From the NCBI GenBank assembly GCA_018296165.2, contig JACKQL020000028.1:248001-312000 (forward strand): a stretch of DNA of 64,000 nucleotides, in the 5' to 3' direction. Position numbers and translations under genes: made by a program. Source of the stretch: Termitomyces sp. T153 (Eukaryota; Basidiomycota; Agaricomycetes; Agaricales; Lyophyllaceae). Positions within the stretch are counted from its first letter, which is position 1, and each line of letters starts with the position of its first letter. Shown here in pieces: positions 9,653 through 22,301 of the stretch. A model generated the notes under the pieces. It searched no databases, was not told the origin of the DNA, and saw only the letters and a list, made by a program, of their open reading frames with translations.

Positions 9653-10965
9653 AAGTCTTGCGAAATCTGCACTTGCAGTAAACCAAGCAATCACAAACCT
9701 TACAGGAAATTAAACCCTCTTTCAGTCCCAACTCAACCCTGGGAAGCAATAGGCATACATTTTGTTGGTCCACTGCCAGAATCAAAAGATAGAAATGCAA
9801 CTTACAATAACTTGACAGTAATAATAGACTACCTAACAGGAATGGTCCATCTAATCCTGGGTCAAACTAGATGCAAAGCTAGGGAAATAGCTGAACTTAT
9901 CTTTGCCAAAATATATAAGTTACATGGCCTATCAAAAGCTATTGTCAGTGTTGGGATTCATATTTTACTAGTATATTCTGGTCTCACCTTCATAAATTAA
10001 TTGGTACCAAGTTGAAAATGTCAAGTTTGTATCATCCTGAGAGTGATAGGGCTATGAAAGATGCAAATTAAACAATTGTACAAATGATCTGTCAATGTAT
10101 CAGCCCCAACCAGAAGGAATGGGTCTCCAAGCTACTAGCAATTGAATTTGCTATCAATACTGCAAGATCAGTGACAACAGGATACACACCATTCTTCCTC
10201 AACTACAGTCAAATGCCCAGATCCATGGTATGGGACTCAGCTACAAAAAATGAGTACCCAGGCATTTGAGCTTCTGCTCAACAACTGAAATCAGCCATCA
10301 TGGCTGCCCATGACTGCATATTGGCTGCCCATGTAAAACAAACATGCAATGCTAATTACAAACATGCACTAGTCCCTTTCAAAGATGGGCAATTTGCATA
10401 TGTATCAACAGAAAATATGACCTTTCCTAAATGTCTCACATGTAAGTTAATACCTAAATATGTTGGCCCATATTTACTTCTAAAGGATTTTGGTAATAAA
10501 TCATTCAGGGTGCAACTTCCCTCCCATATGCTACAAAGAGGCATACACAATGTATTCCACTCCTCTTTACTAAGGGTACATACTCCTAATAACAACAGGT
10601 GGTTTCCCAGATGTCTATACTCACAAATCATCTCTGAAACTGAACCAGAACATGAAACTGAGTGAGCTGCAGATAAGATTGTGAGCCACTCAGGGTCAAA
10701 GACAAATGCCATATTCAAAGTTTTATGGCATGCAGATGATAGGAACTGGCTGCCTTATGATCAGGTCAGGGAACTTGATTTATTATCTCCTTATTTTGAT
10801 GCTCAGGATATTGACAAAATATCAGAATTGGAAATTGGAACCAGCAGCCCCCCAGTCAATGACCCCCAAGTACATCTGGAGTCCATGAGCATGGAGAGTA
10901 TAAATACTACATTAAGACTGCAAACAAACAACCACACTGGAGTGCATCCAAGTGACTTCACCTGA
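9653..10965 (+). pseudogene. Gypsy integrase and C-terminal domain relic (element I)
   Basis: Frames 9653-10000, 10084-10269 and 10300-10965 together encode the end of an integrase zinc finger (CKSCEIC), the core (AIGIHFVGPLPESK; IDYLTGMVHL; KLHGLSKAIVS), and a C-terminal segment with FKVLWHADDRNWLPYDQV that resembles a divergent chromo-like domain. The first catalytic Asp is His here (GAT to CAT) and the second is lost in a scrambled segment, so the copy is dead. Upstream domains are absent. Confidence 0.75.
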
Positions 10966-11078
10966 CTTCACCAAGTTTGCCTCTCCCTAACACTCATTAT
11001 TGCCCTCTTCTCTATCACACCAACACTCCTTATCAGTTATGCTGTCATATCATCCCAAGAACCACTATAATTCTCACT

Positions 11079-11252
11079 CCTCTCTGACTACATGTGCCAA
11101 TGGATTCATCCAGCTTACCTTCATTGACCCCAACATTAGTTGGTCAAAAACTAGGCTTCCTCACCCCTCTCTGACTACATGTGCTGATGGATTCATTCAG
11201 CTTACCTCCATTGACCCCAACATTAGTTGGTCAAAAACTAGGCTTACAATCT
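11079..11252. repeat. 87-bp direct tandem duplication
   Basis: CCTCTCTGACTACATGTG begins at 11079 and 11166. Both 87-bp units (29 codons) are nearly identical, differing by a few transitions. The stretch between the end of element I (10965) and here shows no other feature. Confidence 0.85.
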
Positions 11253-11379
11253 CATAGCAAGATTTGTCCCTTGTGCCAGCTCCTTTAGCCCCAAAAATTA
11301 CTAATGAATGTGCACAGTCAAACATGAAAATGGGATGGCATTTGAGTCCATCATCCCTGCCCAGTGGCTCAAACACCTC

Positions 11380-11862
11380 AACCATTGCTCCCCCAAGCAA
11401 TTGGTCATGTTCCAGATGATCACCTGTGCTGATGCCAAAATGGCTAATGACATGATTTGCAGATGACTTCATTGGTGGATAGTGGGTCTTGATACACAAG
11501 GACTTGCACAGACCCATCCATTACAACAAGTGCCAACATTATGGTCATGTCCAGAACACATGCAAGAACAAGGAAACCTGTGCTACCTGCATAAGGACTG
11601 GCCACTCCCCAACTGCATGCATGGTGATCAAACTGAGGTGCATTGCCTGCAGGCCTGACTCCACTTACAGCAGCTCAGACCTTGGGTGCCCAACCTTAAA
11701 GAGGCTATGCAACAAACTTGACCTGTATCTCTCCAAGAACAAGATGCCTTTCTTTCCCTCTGAGGACTCATCCACTTGGGTGACTGCCCCACCAAAGTTA
11801 TCTATGCCCCAGTGCAATGCTGGTGACTTGGTCTGCCACTCCTCCACTCCCCTCCCAACCTG
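11380..11862 (+). pseudogene. LINE-like (non-LTR) ORF1 zinc-knuckle relic
   Basis: The frame 11489-11862 encodes three successive cysteine knuckles: NKCQHYGHVQNTC (first Cys of the CX2C pair lost), CATCIRTGHSPTAC (a complete CX2CX4HX4C) and CIACRPDSTYSSSDLGC, followed by CPTLKR. This three-knuckle arrangement is typical of ORF1 proteins of non-LTR retrotransposons in fungi and differs from the single gag knuckle of the gypsy elements here. No reverse transcriptase is present. It is cut at 11863 by the LTR of element J. Confidence 0.6.
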
Positions 11863-11863
11863 A

Positions 11864-12182
11864 TGTAAGAGCAACCTCCAGGGCAACAGATCTGAGTCAT
11901 GCAGCTAGCAGAGGGGAATCCAAAGTATATTAGCAAATAGACAAAGATACAAGCAGCAACTGATCACCTAGCAGTGCATCAGTGGGAAGTCAAGGCATGG
12001 GAATGACTGTACAAAAGGCTGGAGCTAGCTCTAACCCTAGGAAGATGATTGGTCAGGTAATACAGAAAGTTCCAGTGGTCTTCAAAGATCTCTGGGGTTC
12101 TGGAACAAGCTCTAGAGATGTCAAATAAGCTGAAGAGATGCTGGAACAAGTTGTAGAGGTTGGGAATGGAAGTCCCCTGACA
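11864..12182 (-). repeat. 3' LTR of J (LTR-gamma)
   Basis: Ends TGTAA...TGACA as read on plus. It shares most of its length with 18602-18969 but lacks an internal segment containing the LTR copy of the primer-complementary motif. Next to it, GAGGAAAGTGA (minus) sits in the position of the polypurine tract. Confidence 0.75.
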
Positions 12183-12199
12183 TCACTTTCCTCTAGCCT

Positions 12200-15100
12200 G
12201 CAGCATCTCAACATGTGGGGTAGAAAAAGTCCCTGATTGCTCTGTTCACTGGTGAAATAGGATAGATTCCTTGTATGGTGTGCAGAGCATCTGTTTGCTT
12301 CCTGTGGAACTCCTTGATGAGCCCCAGGGCATGTACATTCTCCCATTATCCTCAGAAGATGACCTTGATCCTGAAGCCCTTCCACTTCACCTTGTATTGT
12401 AGTTGTTGCTAGAATAAATGACTATCCAGGATTCCTCCACCTTATACTCCTTGTTGCTGTTGACCACCACCAGAGGTGGTGGGGGGAGTGGACATTGTCC
12501 CAGAATAGGATTCTTTGGGGCTGGAGTCAATTTAATCACATTGAATACTGGGTGAAGCTGGTGCATCCCTACAAGGAGCTGGAGTCAGTAGGCTAGAGGC
12601 CCTACCTGTTGTTCCACTGTGAAAGGTCCCAGTTGGCAGTGCAACAGCTTTTTTGAAGATTGGGTAGTTGTAATATCAGAGGCATCCAGGTGGACTTGAT
12701 CCCCAGGCTGGTATTTGCACTCTGGAGTCCTTCTGTGGTCATAGTATTGTGCAATGTCATCTTTTGCCTTTGCCAGAACTGCTCAGGCCTCCTCCTATGA
12801 CTTCCTCATCTAGTCCACAAACTTGTTTACTGCTTCATTCTCCAAGGGCTGGGCCTGGGGTTCAAAGCTCATGTGTGGGTGTTGTCCAGTATTGAGGAAG
12901 AATGGGGAAAATTGGATGGAAGCATGAATGTGGTTGTTGTATTGGAACTCAGTGTTGGGGAGGAGTTGGTCCCAGTCATCCTGGCACTTGTTGCAGAAGA
13001 GGCAGAGATACTGCTCCAACTCCTGGTTTATGCATTCAGTCTGGTCATCAGACTGCAGGTGATAGGTGGTGGAGGTGTGAAGCTTGACACCAAGTAGTTG
13101 GTAGAGTTCTTTGGTGAAGTCTGCTACAAATTGCAGCTCCTGATCAGAGATGCCATGGAGCTCCCAGTTGTTACTCCAGTACAGGTTTGCAGTGCCTATG
13201 GTGGAGCAGGTGGTATGAGTCAGAATGAAGTGCACTTGCTTGCCATATAGGTCCACCAACACTATGATTGTGTGATAACTGTGGGCATTGGGGAGCTACA
13301 ATGAAGTCTACAGAGGCAATGCTCCATTGCTCTGCAGGCATGAGCAACAGGTGTAGCTGTCCACAGGGGAGGCAGTGCTGGGGCTTGGTCTAGAGACAGA
13401 GATTGCATGTACTAGTGTAGGACCCAATATACTAAGACATCTGGGGCCACCAGTGATTCTGCAATATCAGCTCCAATGTTTTCCATTGTCCAGGGTGCCC
13501 AGCATTGCAGAAGTCATGGTGCTGCTTTACAATCCTCTGGCAGAGCTCCAGAACATTGGGCACATAGATACAATCCCAGAAGGTCGAGATCTCATCCTGA
13601 AAGGCTCATTTGTCTATGCAGACCAATTTGGTGCCCATGGTATGTCCTGACTTTAGTGTCTGAGCTGCCTGAGTAACAAGTTCTTTCTGCTGACCATCCC
13701 AGTTGCCCCACTGGATGTCCTGGAGGATGTCTACCTCTGCTCCCTTGATGGCTAGACCTTCCATGGCTCAGATTGCAAACATTTCAGGCCAGAGGAGCAT
13801 GATGTTGCTGTTGTCCTCTCCTTCAGTGCTGTGGTCCACTCTCCAGGACAGGATGTCTGGTTTCCCCATACTCTGGCCAGCCTTGTGGTGCAGTGAGAAG
13901 TCGAAATTGGCCAGGTAGAGGGACCATCAGGCCTGTCAGCAGTTGAGCTGCTTGGCTGTCTGGAAGTATTTAAGATTATTGTGATCCATCCAGACCTCAA
14001 ACTTATGCCATGTGCCTTCTAGGAAGTGCCACCACTCCTTGAATGACCAGATGATGGCCAGTATCTCCTTGTCATGGATCTTGTAATTCTGCTCTACTGT
14101 GCTCAGGCTCTTGGAGTAAAAGGCCACCAGATGCCACTTCCCATTCTCTGGGGCTGCTATAAAAGAATGGCCCTGCTGGCAAAGTTGGAGCTGTCAGCTT
14201 CTACCCAAAAGGGGAAGTTATCATCTGGAAAGAGGAGGATGGGTCCTGAGGTCATAGCATGCTTGAGGGCATCAAAGGCTGTCTGCTCTGGAGGCCCCCA
14301 ACTCTATGCAACATCCTTCCTGGTGAGGTTGAATAGCAAGCAGGCATGATGCAAGAAGTCCTGAATGAAGTTCCAGTAAAAGTTGGCAAAACCTAGAAAT
14401 GCCTGCACCTCCTTCTTATTCTTAGGCTCCAGCCACTCTGCCACCCTGGCTACCTTCACTGAGTCCATCTCTGCAGCTCCATGCAAGATGATTAGACCAA
14501 GATACTTCATCTGGGTCTGCTCAAAATCACACTTCTCTGGTTTGAGGTATAGCTGGTGCTGGTGGAGATGTTCCAAGATGAGGCAGGTGATGCAGAGGTG
14601 CTCTTTCAGCATTTTGGTGTAAATGAGAATGTTATTGAGGTACACACACACACTAAACCTTCTGCAATGAAGATGTTGTTCATCATCATCTGGAAAGTGG
14701 CCAGGCTGTTGGTCAGTTCAAAGAACATAAAGAGAGGTTTGAATAGTCCCTGATTAGTCTGGAAGGTGGCTTTCCATTCATCTCCCTCCTGGATATGCAC
14801 ATTGTTGTAGCCCCACTGGACATCCAGTTTAGTGAAGTATTGTGCACCCCAGAGGTTGTTGATGAGCTTGGAGATGAGGGGAGGGGGTAGTGGTTCTTCA
14901 CAGTCATGGCATTGAGAACCTGGTAATCCTGAACCAGCTGAAGCAAGCTGTCTTCTTGATCAAGAAAACTGGGGAAGCCATTGGAGATTTAGAAGGGCAT
15001 ATATGACTTGAGTCCAGATTCTTTTGCAGGAAGACATTGATTTCATCCTGCTCTCTAGGTGCTAATGGGTAGACCTTACAGCTGGGGGGCATGGAGTCAG

Positions 15101-15415
15101 GCAATAGCCCAATGGTATGGTCCCACTGCTTACACTCTAGTAGCAAGTTGAACAAGGCCTTAGAGAACATGTCCTCAAATGCATGAAAGTAGGGGGGTAC
15201 AATGTCCCAGAACTTCTGGGGCATGGAGATAGCAGCAAATGCCTGGGCCAGCTGCTAGGATGTGGTCTGGCTAGCATGGATCTCTGCAATGGAGGGTGGT
15301 GGATATAAGGCAGTGGCATAGATCCAGTCCTCCAGCTCCACTGCTTCCTCTGGGAGCTCTCATTTGTGTACACTGCCAAACTCCTCTCTGACTTCCTTCT
15401 CCAGAGCTCTGCCAC
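12200..15415 (-). pseudogene. J pol: RT, RNase H, integrase, chromodomain
   Basis: From right to left: pre-RT and RT (about 15300-14300), RNase H (AFYSKSLSTVEQNYKIHDKEI, about 14120), integrase (about 13300-12800, with SDQELQF and a QTE triplet) and a chromodomain (LQYKVKWKGF near 12390). The RT catalytic motif reads VYLNN instead of a YLDD-type motif, so both Asp are changed to Asn. Many stops and shifts break the frame. Protein segments match element G closely (for example the QAFL(G/E)F segment and the integrase), placing both in one chromovirus family. Confidence 0.85.
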
Positions 15416-15479
15416 TACTCCAGTTGTCCTTGTAGAGGGACTCTCTATGGGGGAACACCAGGGGCAGGGGAGCCAGGAG

Positions 15480-16060
15480 GTTTAGGTTGGTGAAAGGGAG
15501 AGGCCTCGCACAACATATATAGATGGCCACATGCTCTTGAACTCAAGCTTGGCATTCATCCTTGGCCTCAGTGGCACAATTGATACACTTCTTAAGGGCA
15601 CCTGCTCATTGTTACTACACCCTTGGTCCAGTCTACTTTGGAATTGTGCTTGCAGAGCCATGTGAAGACCAAGGATCATGTCATGTCTGCCCAAGCTAGT
15701 GATGGTGAAGACTGCATGCTCTGCATGGTTTCAATAATGGAGGATGAGGTTGACTATGGAGCTGATGGCACCTGCTTCATTAGGTGTTCCATTGATGTTG
15801 AAGACTGGAATGGGCTTGGAGAGTGGCTGCATAGCAAGGCTGAGGCACTTGATGAACTCAAGTCCATGAAGAGTCCTGTCCCTCCACTATCTAGGAGAGC
15901 AGTGACTCTGCAGGTTTGTTGGGTGTCCATGGTCTCCATCTCCACATTAAGGTGCAGGGAGTTGGCAGATGGGCTTAAAGCCATTACATACTGCTGGGGC
16001 ATTTTGCATACCCAGGTGGGGTGGTGCCAGCAGACCCTAGCTGGCATTGAGGGACTTGGC
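15480..16060 (-). pseudogene. J aspartic protease
   Basis: The frame near 15980-15754 holds CRVTALLDSGGTGLFMD; the DSG active site is intact. The segment NSLHLNVEMETMDTQ precedes it, as in the proteases of H and G. Frame breaks follow on the 3' side. Confidence 0.8.
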
Positions 16061-18560
16061 TGAGGCTCTGGAGTTGGTATTTGTATGTTTGGAGGAAAAT
16101 GTCAATGTTCTTCTGTCTCAGAATGAGGGGCATCAGAAAAGTTAATTTTATTTTCTAACAACAGATATGAGAACCTGTTAGTACCCAGTGATGGAGGCTT
16201 ACACCTCATCTGTCACTCAACTAAAAATCCTCCTCCAGTTCCAGGAGTGATGTGCAAGTGCTGATCTTCTCTGGGGTCAGTTTGTCTGGCAACAGAGCTC
16301 TGGCAGTGTCCTACATGGCTAGCAGTTGCAGGAGGAGTTCCTCCTGCTCTGCCATGGAGAGGTAATGCACTTCCAAACCCAAGGTGCAGTGTTGTGCAAA
16401 ATGCCCAGGCTTCTTGCATCTCTGATACAGTAATGGTGTGGTGTGGAGCTGTCAGGCTGCATCCACATCCATGGGGATGCCTGGTGGAAAGGAGCACAGT
16501 GCAGGGATTGTTGGAGTGGGGGCAGGTGCTAGGCAAGCAGATGCAGGGTATTGGAGGCTGATGACTGGTGTGGGGTGCAGTGTAAGGTGCATGCAGAAGA
16601 GCTCCCATTGAATCTCCATGAGTTGCCACTGATTTCTATCATGACCTGTTCCCAGAACCCCAGACCTCATTTCCAGCCACCTTGCTTCCCTGGAGTTCCC
16701 CCACAACTCCCCCTTCAACTCCTCCAACCTTTGTTCACTCACAGCACCCATTCCAAGTAACTCTGATGCTTCTTTGGCAAACCCCAATGGCCCCTTGGCT
16801 AACTCCAACACCTTCCCTGCAGCCTTCAACACTTCCCCTGCCTCTTCTGAGCCTCTGGAACCCTTTCACACTGTTCTTAATGCTGGCATGCACTACTATA
16901 TCATCAACCTGATTTACCTAACCAGCTCCAGAGCATCACAATGACCCCAGGATGGCCCACATCCCCAACTGATCCCATCATGATCCCATCAGTATATCAG
17001 TGGCCCACCCCTTGATCACAACTGACACCTGTCAGCTTTATATGACCCAAACAAGCCCTGCCACCAGACCCACTATCCCCAGAGCTGTCCCAGTAGACAG
17101 TATATAAGTCAAAGAGTAGCATCCAGTACTCTAGTATCAATATTACATTACTTGGTTACTTGTGTCTTGTATTTCTCACTATCTTTAGCCTTGAATCTAT
17201 CTCTTTTCTCAGTTCTGTCTTGTCCCACCTTCATCTTGTCTTGACTGTCTCTGTTTCTCTTACCATTCCTAAGTCCTTTCATCTCTGACATCATTACAAA
17301 TTCCACACACATGCTATAAACCTTCAAACATTCTTACAACAACTCTGGACCTTGCCCTATGCTCAGCCTCAGAACCCATCATTCTTGATTGATCCCCCAT
17401 CAAATTCCAGCTCTGCTCCCATCACTCACAAAGCATCCACTTGCCCTGCAACCTATATACTTGCTTACAGGCTTGTTCCTAACACTTGCCCAAGCCCAAC
17501 ATTTAATATACTTGGTCTTAGACTTTCCTGGACCATTCTGGACTTGCTTGGACTGTCTCCCTTAGCTTCCCCTCACAAGTCCATACCATCCACACCAACC
17601 CTGGAACACTAGGTTATAAGTGCAGGACATTGCATCCACCTAGTAAGGACTTGCCCAGTGTAGCTGAGCCCACATGGTCAGTGGAACCTGACAATCCCAG
17701 GCTAGCTTGTACCAAAAAGCAATCCTTTCATCATCTGGGCAGCCCTCTGCAAAAATTGTTGATGTTCCACCAGTGCAGGGTGCAGGCCATCCTAGAATGT
17801 GAGGCATAACTGAAGGCTGTCAGAGTAGGCAGCTTGCTTGACCAGTGCCCAGAAGGAGTCAATGTACTTGTCCAGGGTTTGCTTCTCTTGCCCATATTTC
17901 TCCTAGTCATGTAGCATCAAGGTGGTGGTTTTGGTGGGGTCTAGCAGAAAAAACTCCACCCAAAAGTCCTTTTCAAAGGTGGCCCAGTCTAGGAAACTTC
18001 CCACACCTCCAGGGCAATGGAAGGCTCATAATGTGTAAGTGAAGGCACATCTGGTCTTTATGTATGACAGTACCTAGGCTATTTTCAATGCATTAGAGTC
18101 AAAAGTGTTCCTGCTGAGGTGGATGTAGGTGAGGCAGGACTGGAGGAAACATTCTCCACTGGAGCAAGCATCATTGTATATGTTTGGAAGTGCAGAGCAT
18201 GGAATCCATGGTTGTAGGGTCACTGGAGCTGTGGAGATGGATACAGAAGTGGTTGGGGTAGCTTCCATAACCAGGCAAGGTGCAGAGATAGGGAGTAGGC
18301 ACTTGAGCAGCACCTGGAGTAGATTGGGAGATAAGATCTGTGGTTTGACAGAGGGTGGAGAGTTTGGTTGTAGGGTGAGTAAGAGATGATCATGTGAGTT
18401 GCACCTGGTTTTCTAAGTGTAGCAGGCAGGCCCAGGCTTTGTCCTATGGGGCCAGAGCCTCTGTGGGGGTGTTGGGATTGGCAGGCTGAGATATAGAACT
18501 CTGCAGTGCTCAATCCTAAGTAAGGAAGCAACAGATAGAGGCTTGGAGGTTCCTTGCAGC
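16061..18560 (-). pseudogene. J gag, interrupted by a solo LTR
   Basis: The N-terminal region lies at 18560-17694 and the rest at 16636-16200; the segments meet at a Trp-Asp/Gln-Trp-Gln-Leu-Met-Glu-Ile site that is continuous in H (near 44020). The gag follows the same layout as H and G, with a capsid region and degraded knuckle. Stops are frequent. Confidence 0.7.
16637..17693 (+). repeat. Solo LTR-alpha in J gag
   Basis: 1057 bp, TATCA...TGACA (first G decayed to A). Flanks are ATTTC and ATCCC, a 5-bp target duplication differing by two C-to-T changes; restoring it rejoins J gag. Contains TATATAAG near 17101 and a variant of the R-region motif. Confidence 0.82.
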
Positions 18561-18588
18561 TATGAGTGGCTTCTTAACCAGTTTTAGA

Positions 18589-18599
18589 AGACTTGTTCT
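18589..18599 (-). promoter_or_regulatory. Self-complementary primer-binding site of J
   Basis: On the minus strand AGAACAAGTCT lies 2 nt beyond the LTR end. Its exact reverse complement AGACTTGTTCT is inside the 5' LTR (minus strand, near 18748-18738). An 11-nt match of this kind is the hallmark of Tf1-type self-priming. Confidence 0.7.
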
Positions 18600-18601
18600 G
18601 C

Positions 18602-18969
18602 TATAAGAGTGACCTCCAGGATGGCAGATCTGAGCCATGCAGCTAGCAGAGGGAAATCCAAAGTATATTAGCAAGTAGATGAAGATACAAGCAGTAACTA
18701 ATTACCTAGCAGAGGAGAATTCAAGAAGAACAAGTCTAAGGATCCCTGCTGCTTGGTGCAGTGCATTAGTGGGTGGCAGAGGCATGGAAATAACTGTACA
18801 AAAGGCCAGAGCTAGCCCTAACCCTAGGAAGATGATTGGTGAGGTAATACAGAAAGTTCTGTGGGTCTCTAGAGATTGCTGGGGTTCCAGAACAAGCCCT
18901 GGAGATGTCACATCAGCTGCAGAGATGCTGGAACAAGTTGTGGAGATTGGAAATGGAAGTTCCCTGACA
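18602..18969 (-). repeat. 5' LTR of J (LTR-gamma)
   Basis: 368 bp; same family as 42748-43117 (370 bp). The right end TGACA|TAAAC interrupts the zinc knuckle of K gag after CYKCGKV. Confidence 0.8.
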
Positions 18970-20166
18970 TAAACCTTTCCACACTTGTAACAGTTAGTTG
19001 ATTGTCCAGCATTCTTACCTGGTTGGCCAGCTGCAATGGCCACCATGTTTCCCTCTACAGTGAGATGATTTCTTGCTGCCTGTACTGCACCCACATGTTG
19101 GAAAGGCCCAGAGCCCATACTGATTCATGGTTGCACAGGTCTTGAGGCCAAGCATACAGCAGACCTCTTTGCCAACTTAGGCAGCTGTGGTCAGATGTAA
19201 TGTCCAACCTCTTCTGTATGCTTAGCTTCAGCAGTCTCCAGCTTTAAAGAGTATGCTGCTGCTAGCAACAGCTGCTGTCCTAGCCAACTCTTTGTGCTGT
19301 GCTCTAAGTAGTGTGCAGCAGCCTTGATGCTATTCTCATAAGCCTTTGCCTCCAAGACAAACTCCTCAACAGTATTCACTTTGGGAGTGAGTCTGCCATT
19401 GTGTATTAACACCACCAGCCATGTCAGAGGGTATCCCCTCCAAAAACTGCTCACAAATGGTGAATTTGTTGGAGAAGACAGCCATGTCTTGAGCATGGTC
19501 AAGCAAGGCATCATAGAATCCTTGCACTTCCTCTTTGACTGCATACATTGCATCACAGAACATATTGCATGCATTCTGCATTCTCAAGGGCTGTATGAAC
19601 CAATTGTACAATCTAAGGACTACATCCTCAAATCTCCAGTGTGACTGGGCTCTATTGACATGTATTATATGTTGCAGATACCACTTCAAGGCACCCACAG
19701 TGAGGAAGTCCATTAGAATCAGGACTTTCTCATGCTCGCACCCATCTCCACCATATTGGGCTACTGTGTAAAATATGCAGATGCTCATTAGCCAGTTCTC
19801 AAGTTCACTGAACTTGGCAGATCCAGCATATGGAGTGATTGTCTTGGACAGATCACTCCTCTGAAGCTTGAGTCTATTTGGAATTACTAGTTGGACAGCA
19901 AGCATTTGCTCCATCACTGGTCTAGACAATTGTGCATTGTCTAGCAGTAATGCTTGTAGGCTTCCTCCACTCCAGGATTGGTAAATTGTCCATAGTGTTG
20001 TGGCAGCATTAAAAACCACCATGGCTGTCTCTCTGGGAGGACTGTAGTCCTCCTTCTACCAGCTCTATGACCTCTGTTGTCCTCTTCATCCACTGGATCA
20101 TTATCCAGTCCATTAGAATCTGAGGAACCTCCTCCTGGGAGTGGTGATGGTTTTTGACAAGGGAAA
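18970..20166 (-). pseudogene. Gag relic of element K
   Basis: The frames at 20288-19941 and 20022-19366 encode a gag with LMLPQHYGQF, SAKFSELENWL and a capsid domain (LDHAQDMAVFSNKF), then a CCHC knuckle that is cut by J's LTR after its second Cys. The proteins match element F at 6.3-7.2 kb. The right side is cut by an LTR-alpha fragment. Protease and pol are missing. Confidence 0.75.
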
Positions 20167-20374
20167 GTGTTAGGTTCTGCTGACTGTGGGGGCTCAGCTA
20201 CACTTGGCAAGTCCTTATTAGGTGGACATAATATCCTGCACTTATAACCTAGCACTCCAGGGTTGGCACAGACTAGAGGGACTTGCAAGGGGAGGTCAAG
20301 GAAAGTGGTCCAAGCAAGTCCGAAGTAGTCTAGGGAAGTCTAAGACCAAGTATATTAAATGTTGGGCTTGGGCA
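20167..20374 (-). repeat. LTR-alpha fragment
   Basis: Begins TGTTA (TGTCA with one transition) and matches the 3' end of LTR-alpha for about 208 bp, then stops where the LTR of element D begins. It may be the remnant of the 3' LTR of element C, but that is inference. Confidence 0.7.
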
Positions 20375-21850
20375 TGTCAGGTTCCACTGACAATGGGGGC
20401 CCAGCTACACTGGTGAGTCCTTACTAGGCAGATGCAATGTCCTGCGCTTATAACCAAGCATCCAGAGTTGGCGCAGAGGGGATAGACTTGCAAGGGGAAG
20501 CTAGGGAAAGTGGTCTGAGCAAGTCCAGAGTGGTCTGGGGAAGTCTAAGACCAAGTATATTAGACATCAAACCTGGGTGGGCATCAGAACAAGTTTGTGG
20601 GTGTGCAAATAGACTGCAGGGTAAGCAGGGGCTTTGCAATTGATGGGGGTGGAGCCAGAGTTTGATGGGGGATCACCAAGGCTTGATGGATTCCAGAGCT
20701 GAGCAAGGAGTGAGGTCCAAAGTTGTCATAAGAATGTTTAGGTCATAGCACATGCATGGAGTTTGTACTAATATTAGGGATGAAGGGAACTTAGGGAAAC
20801 AAAGGAAATATACACAGTCAAGACAAGATGGAGATGAGGCAAGACAAGACAAAGGAAAGAGATCGATTTGAAACTAAAAATAGAAACAGAGACAATGTCA
20901 GGGGATGTCTCACTTGTTTCCCCTTCTCCTCCTCCAGTTCTTGTTAGATTTGCTCCATTATAGTTTTCCTTTATTCTCCTTCCTTTTTCCTATCTATTGG
21001 TCCTAGTTTCAGCCCTCAGGCTGCACTGGTTCTCTATCAATAATTCAGACAAGTGTGGCCCTTTGACACTGCTACTGGCTTATGTAACTGCTGACCAATT
21101 GCTGACACATCACTTGTGTCTTTTTTCTCTGTCATACTGTACAGTTGTTTCTCACACTTCTGAAGCCTCTGAAGCATTACACCTGGCCTAGGGAATCCCC
21201 AGACTTGTTCTCTTTGGATTTCCCTCTGCCAGATGAGTAGTTATCTCAGTAGACACTGTACAGTACTGAATAGACTTTGGATTTCCCTTTGCCAGCTGTG
21301 TGATTGAGCCCCAGCCTCCAGAGGTTACCCTTACAGATGAGACAAAAGACAAGATATAGGAAACCAGTAAATGCAATATCAAGACTAAAGTACCAGGGGT
21401 TACTCTACAACTTATATACTGACTACTGGGTAGCTCCAGAGGACAGAGGATATGGTGGTGAGGCTTGACAGAGCTGCATGGAGTTGAAGGGTGTCAGGTG
21501 CAATCATAGAGTGGGCTACAGTGACATTCTGATGGGATCAGCTAGAAAGTGGGTTGCTCCAAGATTGTTGGGTGCTCCCCAGCAGGTTGGGGGAATTAGG
21601 GTGGGGGGTTGGTGTTGTGTGATGTGGTCAGGAGCAGTGGGGGAAGTCTTGGGAGTTCAGGGGAATTTAGGGGATGCATCAATGGCTATGGAGAAGGTGT
21701 TAGAATTGATCAAAGAGCCATTGGGATTTGCTGAGGAAGTGTTGGAGTTACCCAGAGTGGGTGCAGAGGGTGGATGAGGGTTGGGGGAGTTTGACAGAGC
21801 ATTGGGGAGGACTGGAAATGATGTTGGGGTCTAGGAAGCAGGTTATCACA
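20375..21850 (-). repeat. 3' LTR of D (LTR-alpha), interrupted
   Basis: LTR-alpha split by LTR-beta at 20896-21335. The left end reads TGTCAGG (plus) and the right end abuts TCACCCCCCCTTT, the complement of a polypurine tract. Confidence 0.8.
20896..21335 (+). repeat. Solo LTR-beta in D's 3' LTR
   Basis: 440 bp starting TGTCAGGGGATGTC and ending CCCTTACA, closely matching both LTRs of element G. Flanks GACAA and GATGA do not match; the paralogue at about 27360 suggests no bases were duplicated. Confidence 0.85.
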
Positions 21851-21863
21851 TCACCCCCCCTTT
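21851..21863 (-). promoter_or_regulatory. Polypurine tract of D
   Basis: On the minus strand AAAGGGGGGGTGA directly precedes the 3' LTR, the same form as the tract of G (AAGGGGGGTGA). Confidence 0.75.
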
Positions 21864-22301
21864 AGCATCAAGATCCTCAAGACACAGGGCACAGTTCATG
21901 GATTGGTGGGGCATGGGAATCAAAGTCAAGCAATATTGATCAGACTGCAGTAGTGGCGGCAGTGTGGGGAACAAAGTCAAAGCATGGCTGCTGCTCATCA
22001 GGAGGTTCCTTCCAAGTCGTTAAAAAGGGTCAGACATATTTCAGAGTTCCCAAACTTTCCCAATGTCATCTTTCATGTACTCTCCAGCAGTGTTCCCATC
22101 CCTCTTGGCACATACCTCAATTTCTTCCTCCAAGGATTCTGAGAGTTGGTGGGACCGTAGGTGGATCCAGGCAATGTACTATAGTTGTAAGTGCCATCCC
22201 TTACTTGTCATGGCCAGAGTGCTGATTAAGTCCCATCAGAGTTGTCGGCAGCAGTGGTGGGCCCCTTGGGGCTTTTGTCAGGGGAGGCTTTAGCATAGTC
22301 A

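Larger units (their letters stand above)
11864..18969 (-). mobile_element. Chromovirus LTR retrotransposon J (two LTRs)
   Basis: Minus-strand Ty3/gypsy element with LTRs at 18602-18969 (5') and 11864-12182 (3'), gag, protease, RT, RNase H, integrase and chromodomain in that order, and a solo LTR-alpha inserted in gag. Flanks are CCTGA (left, in a LINE relic) and TAAAC (right, in K gag), so there is no target duplication and the outer context is rearranged. Confidence 0.75.

Noticed and set aside
11864..18969. Target-site duplication for element J
   Set aside because: Flanks CCTGA and TAAAC differ and lie in unrelated sequences.
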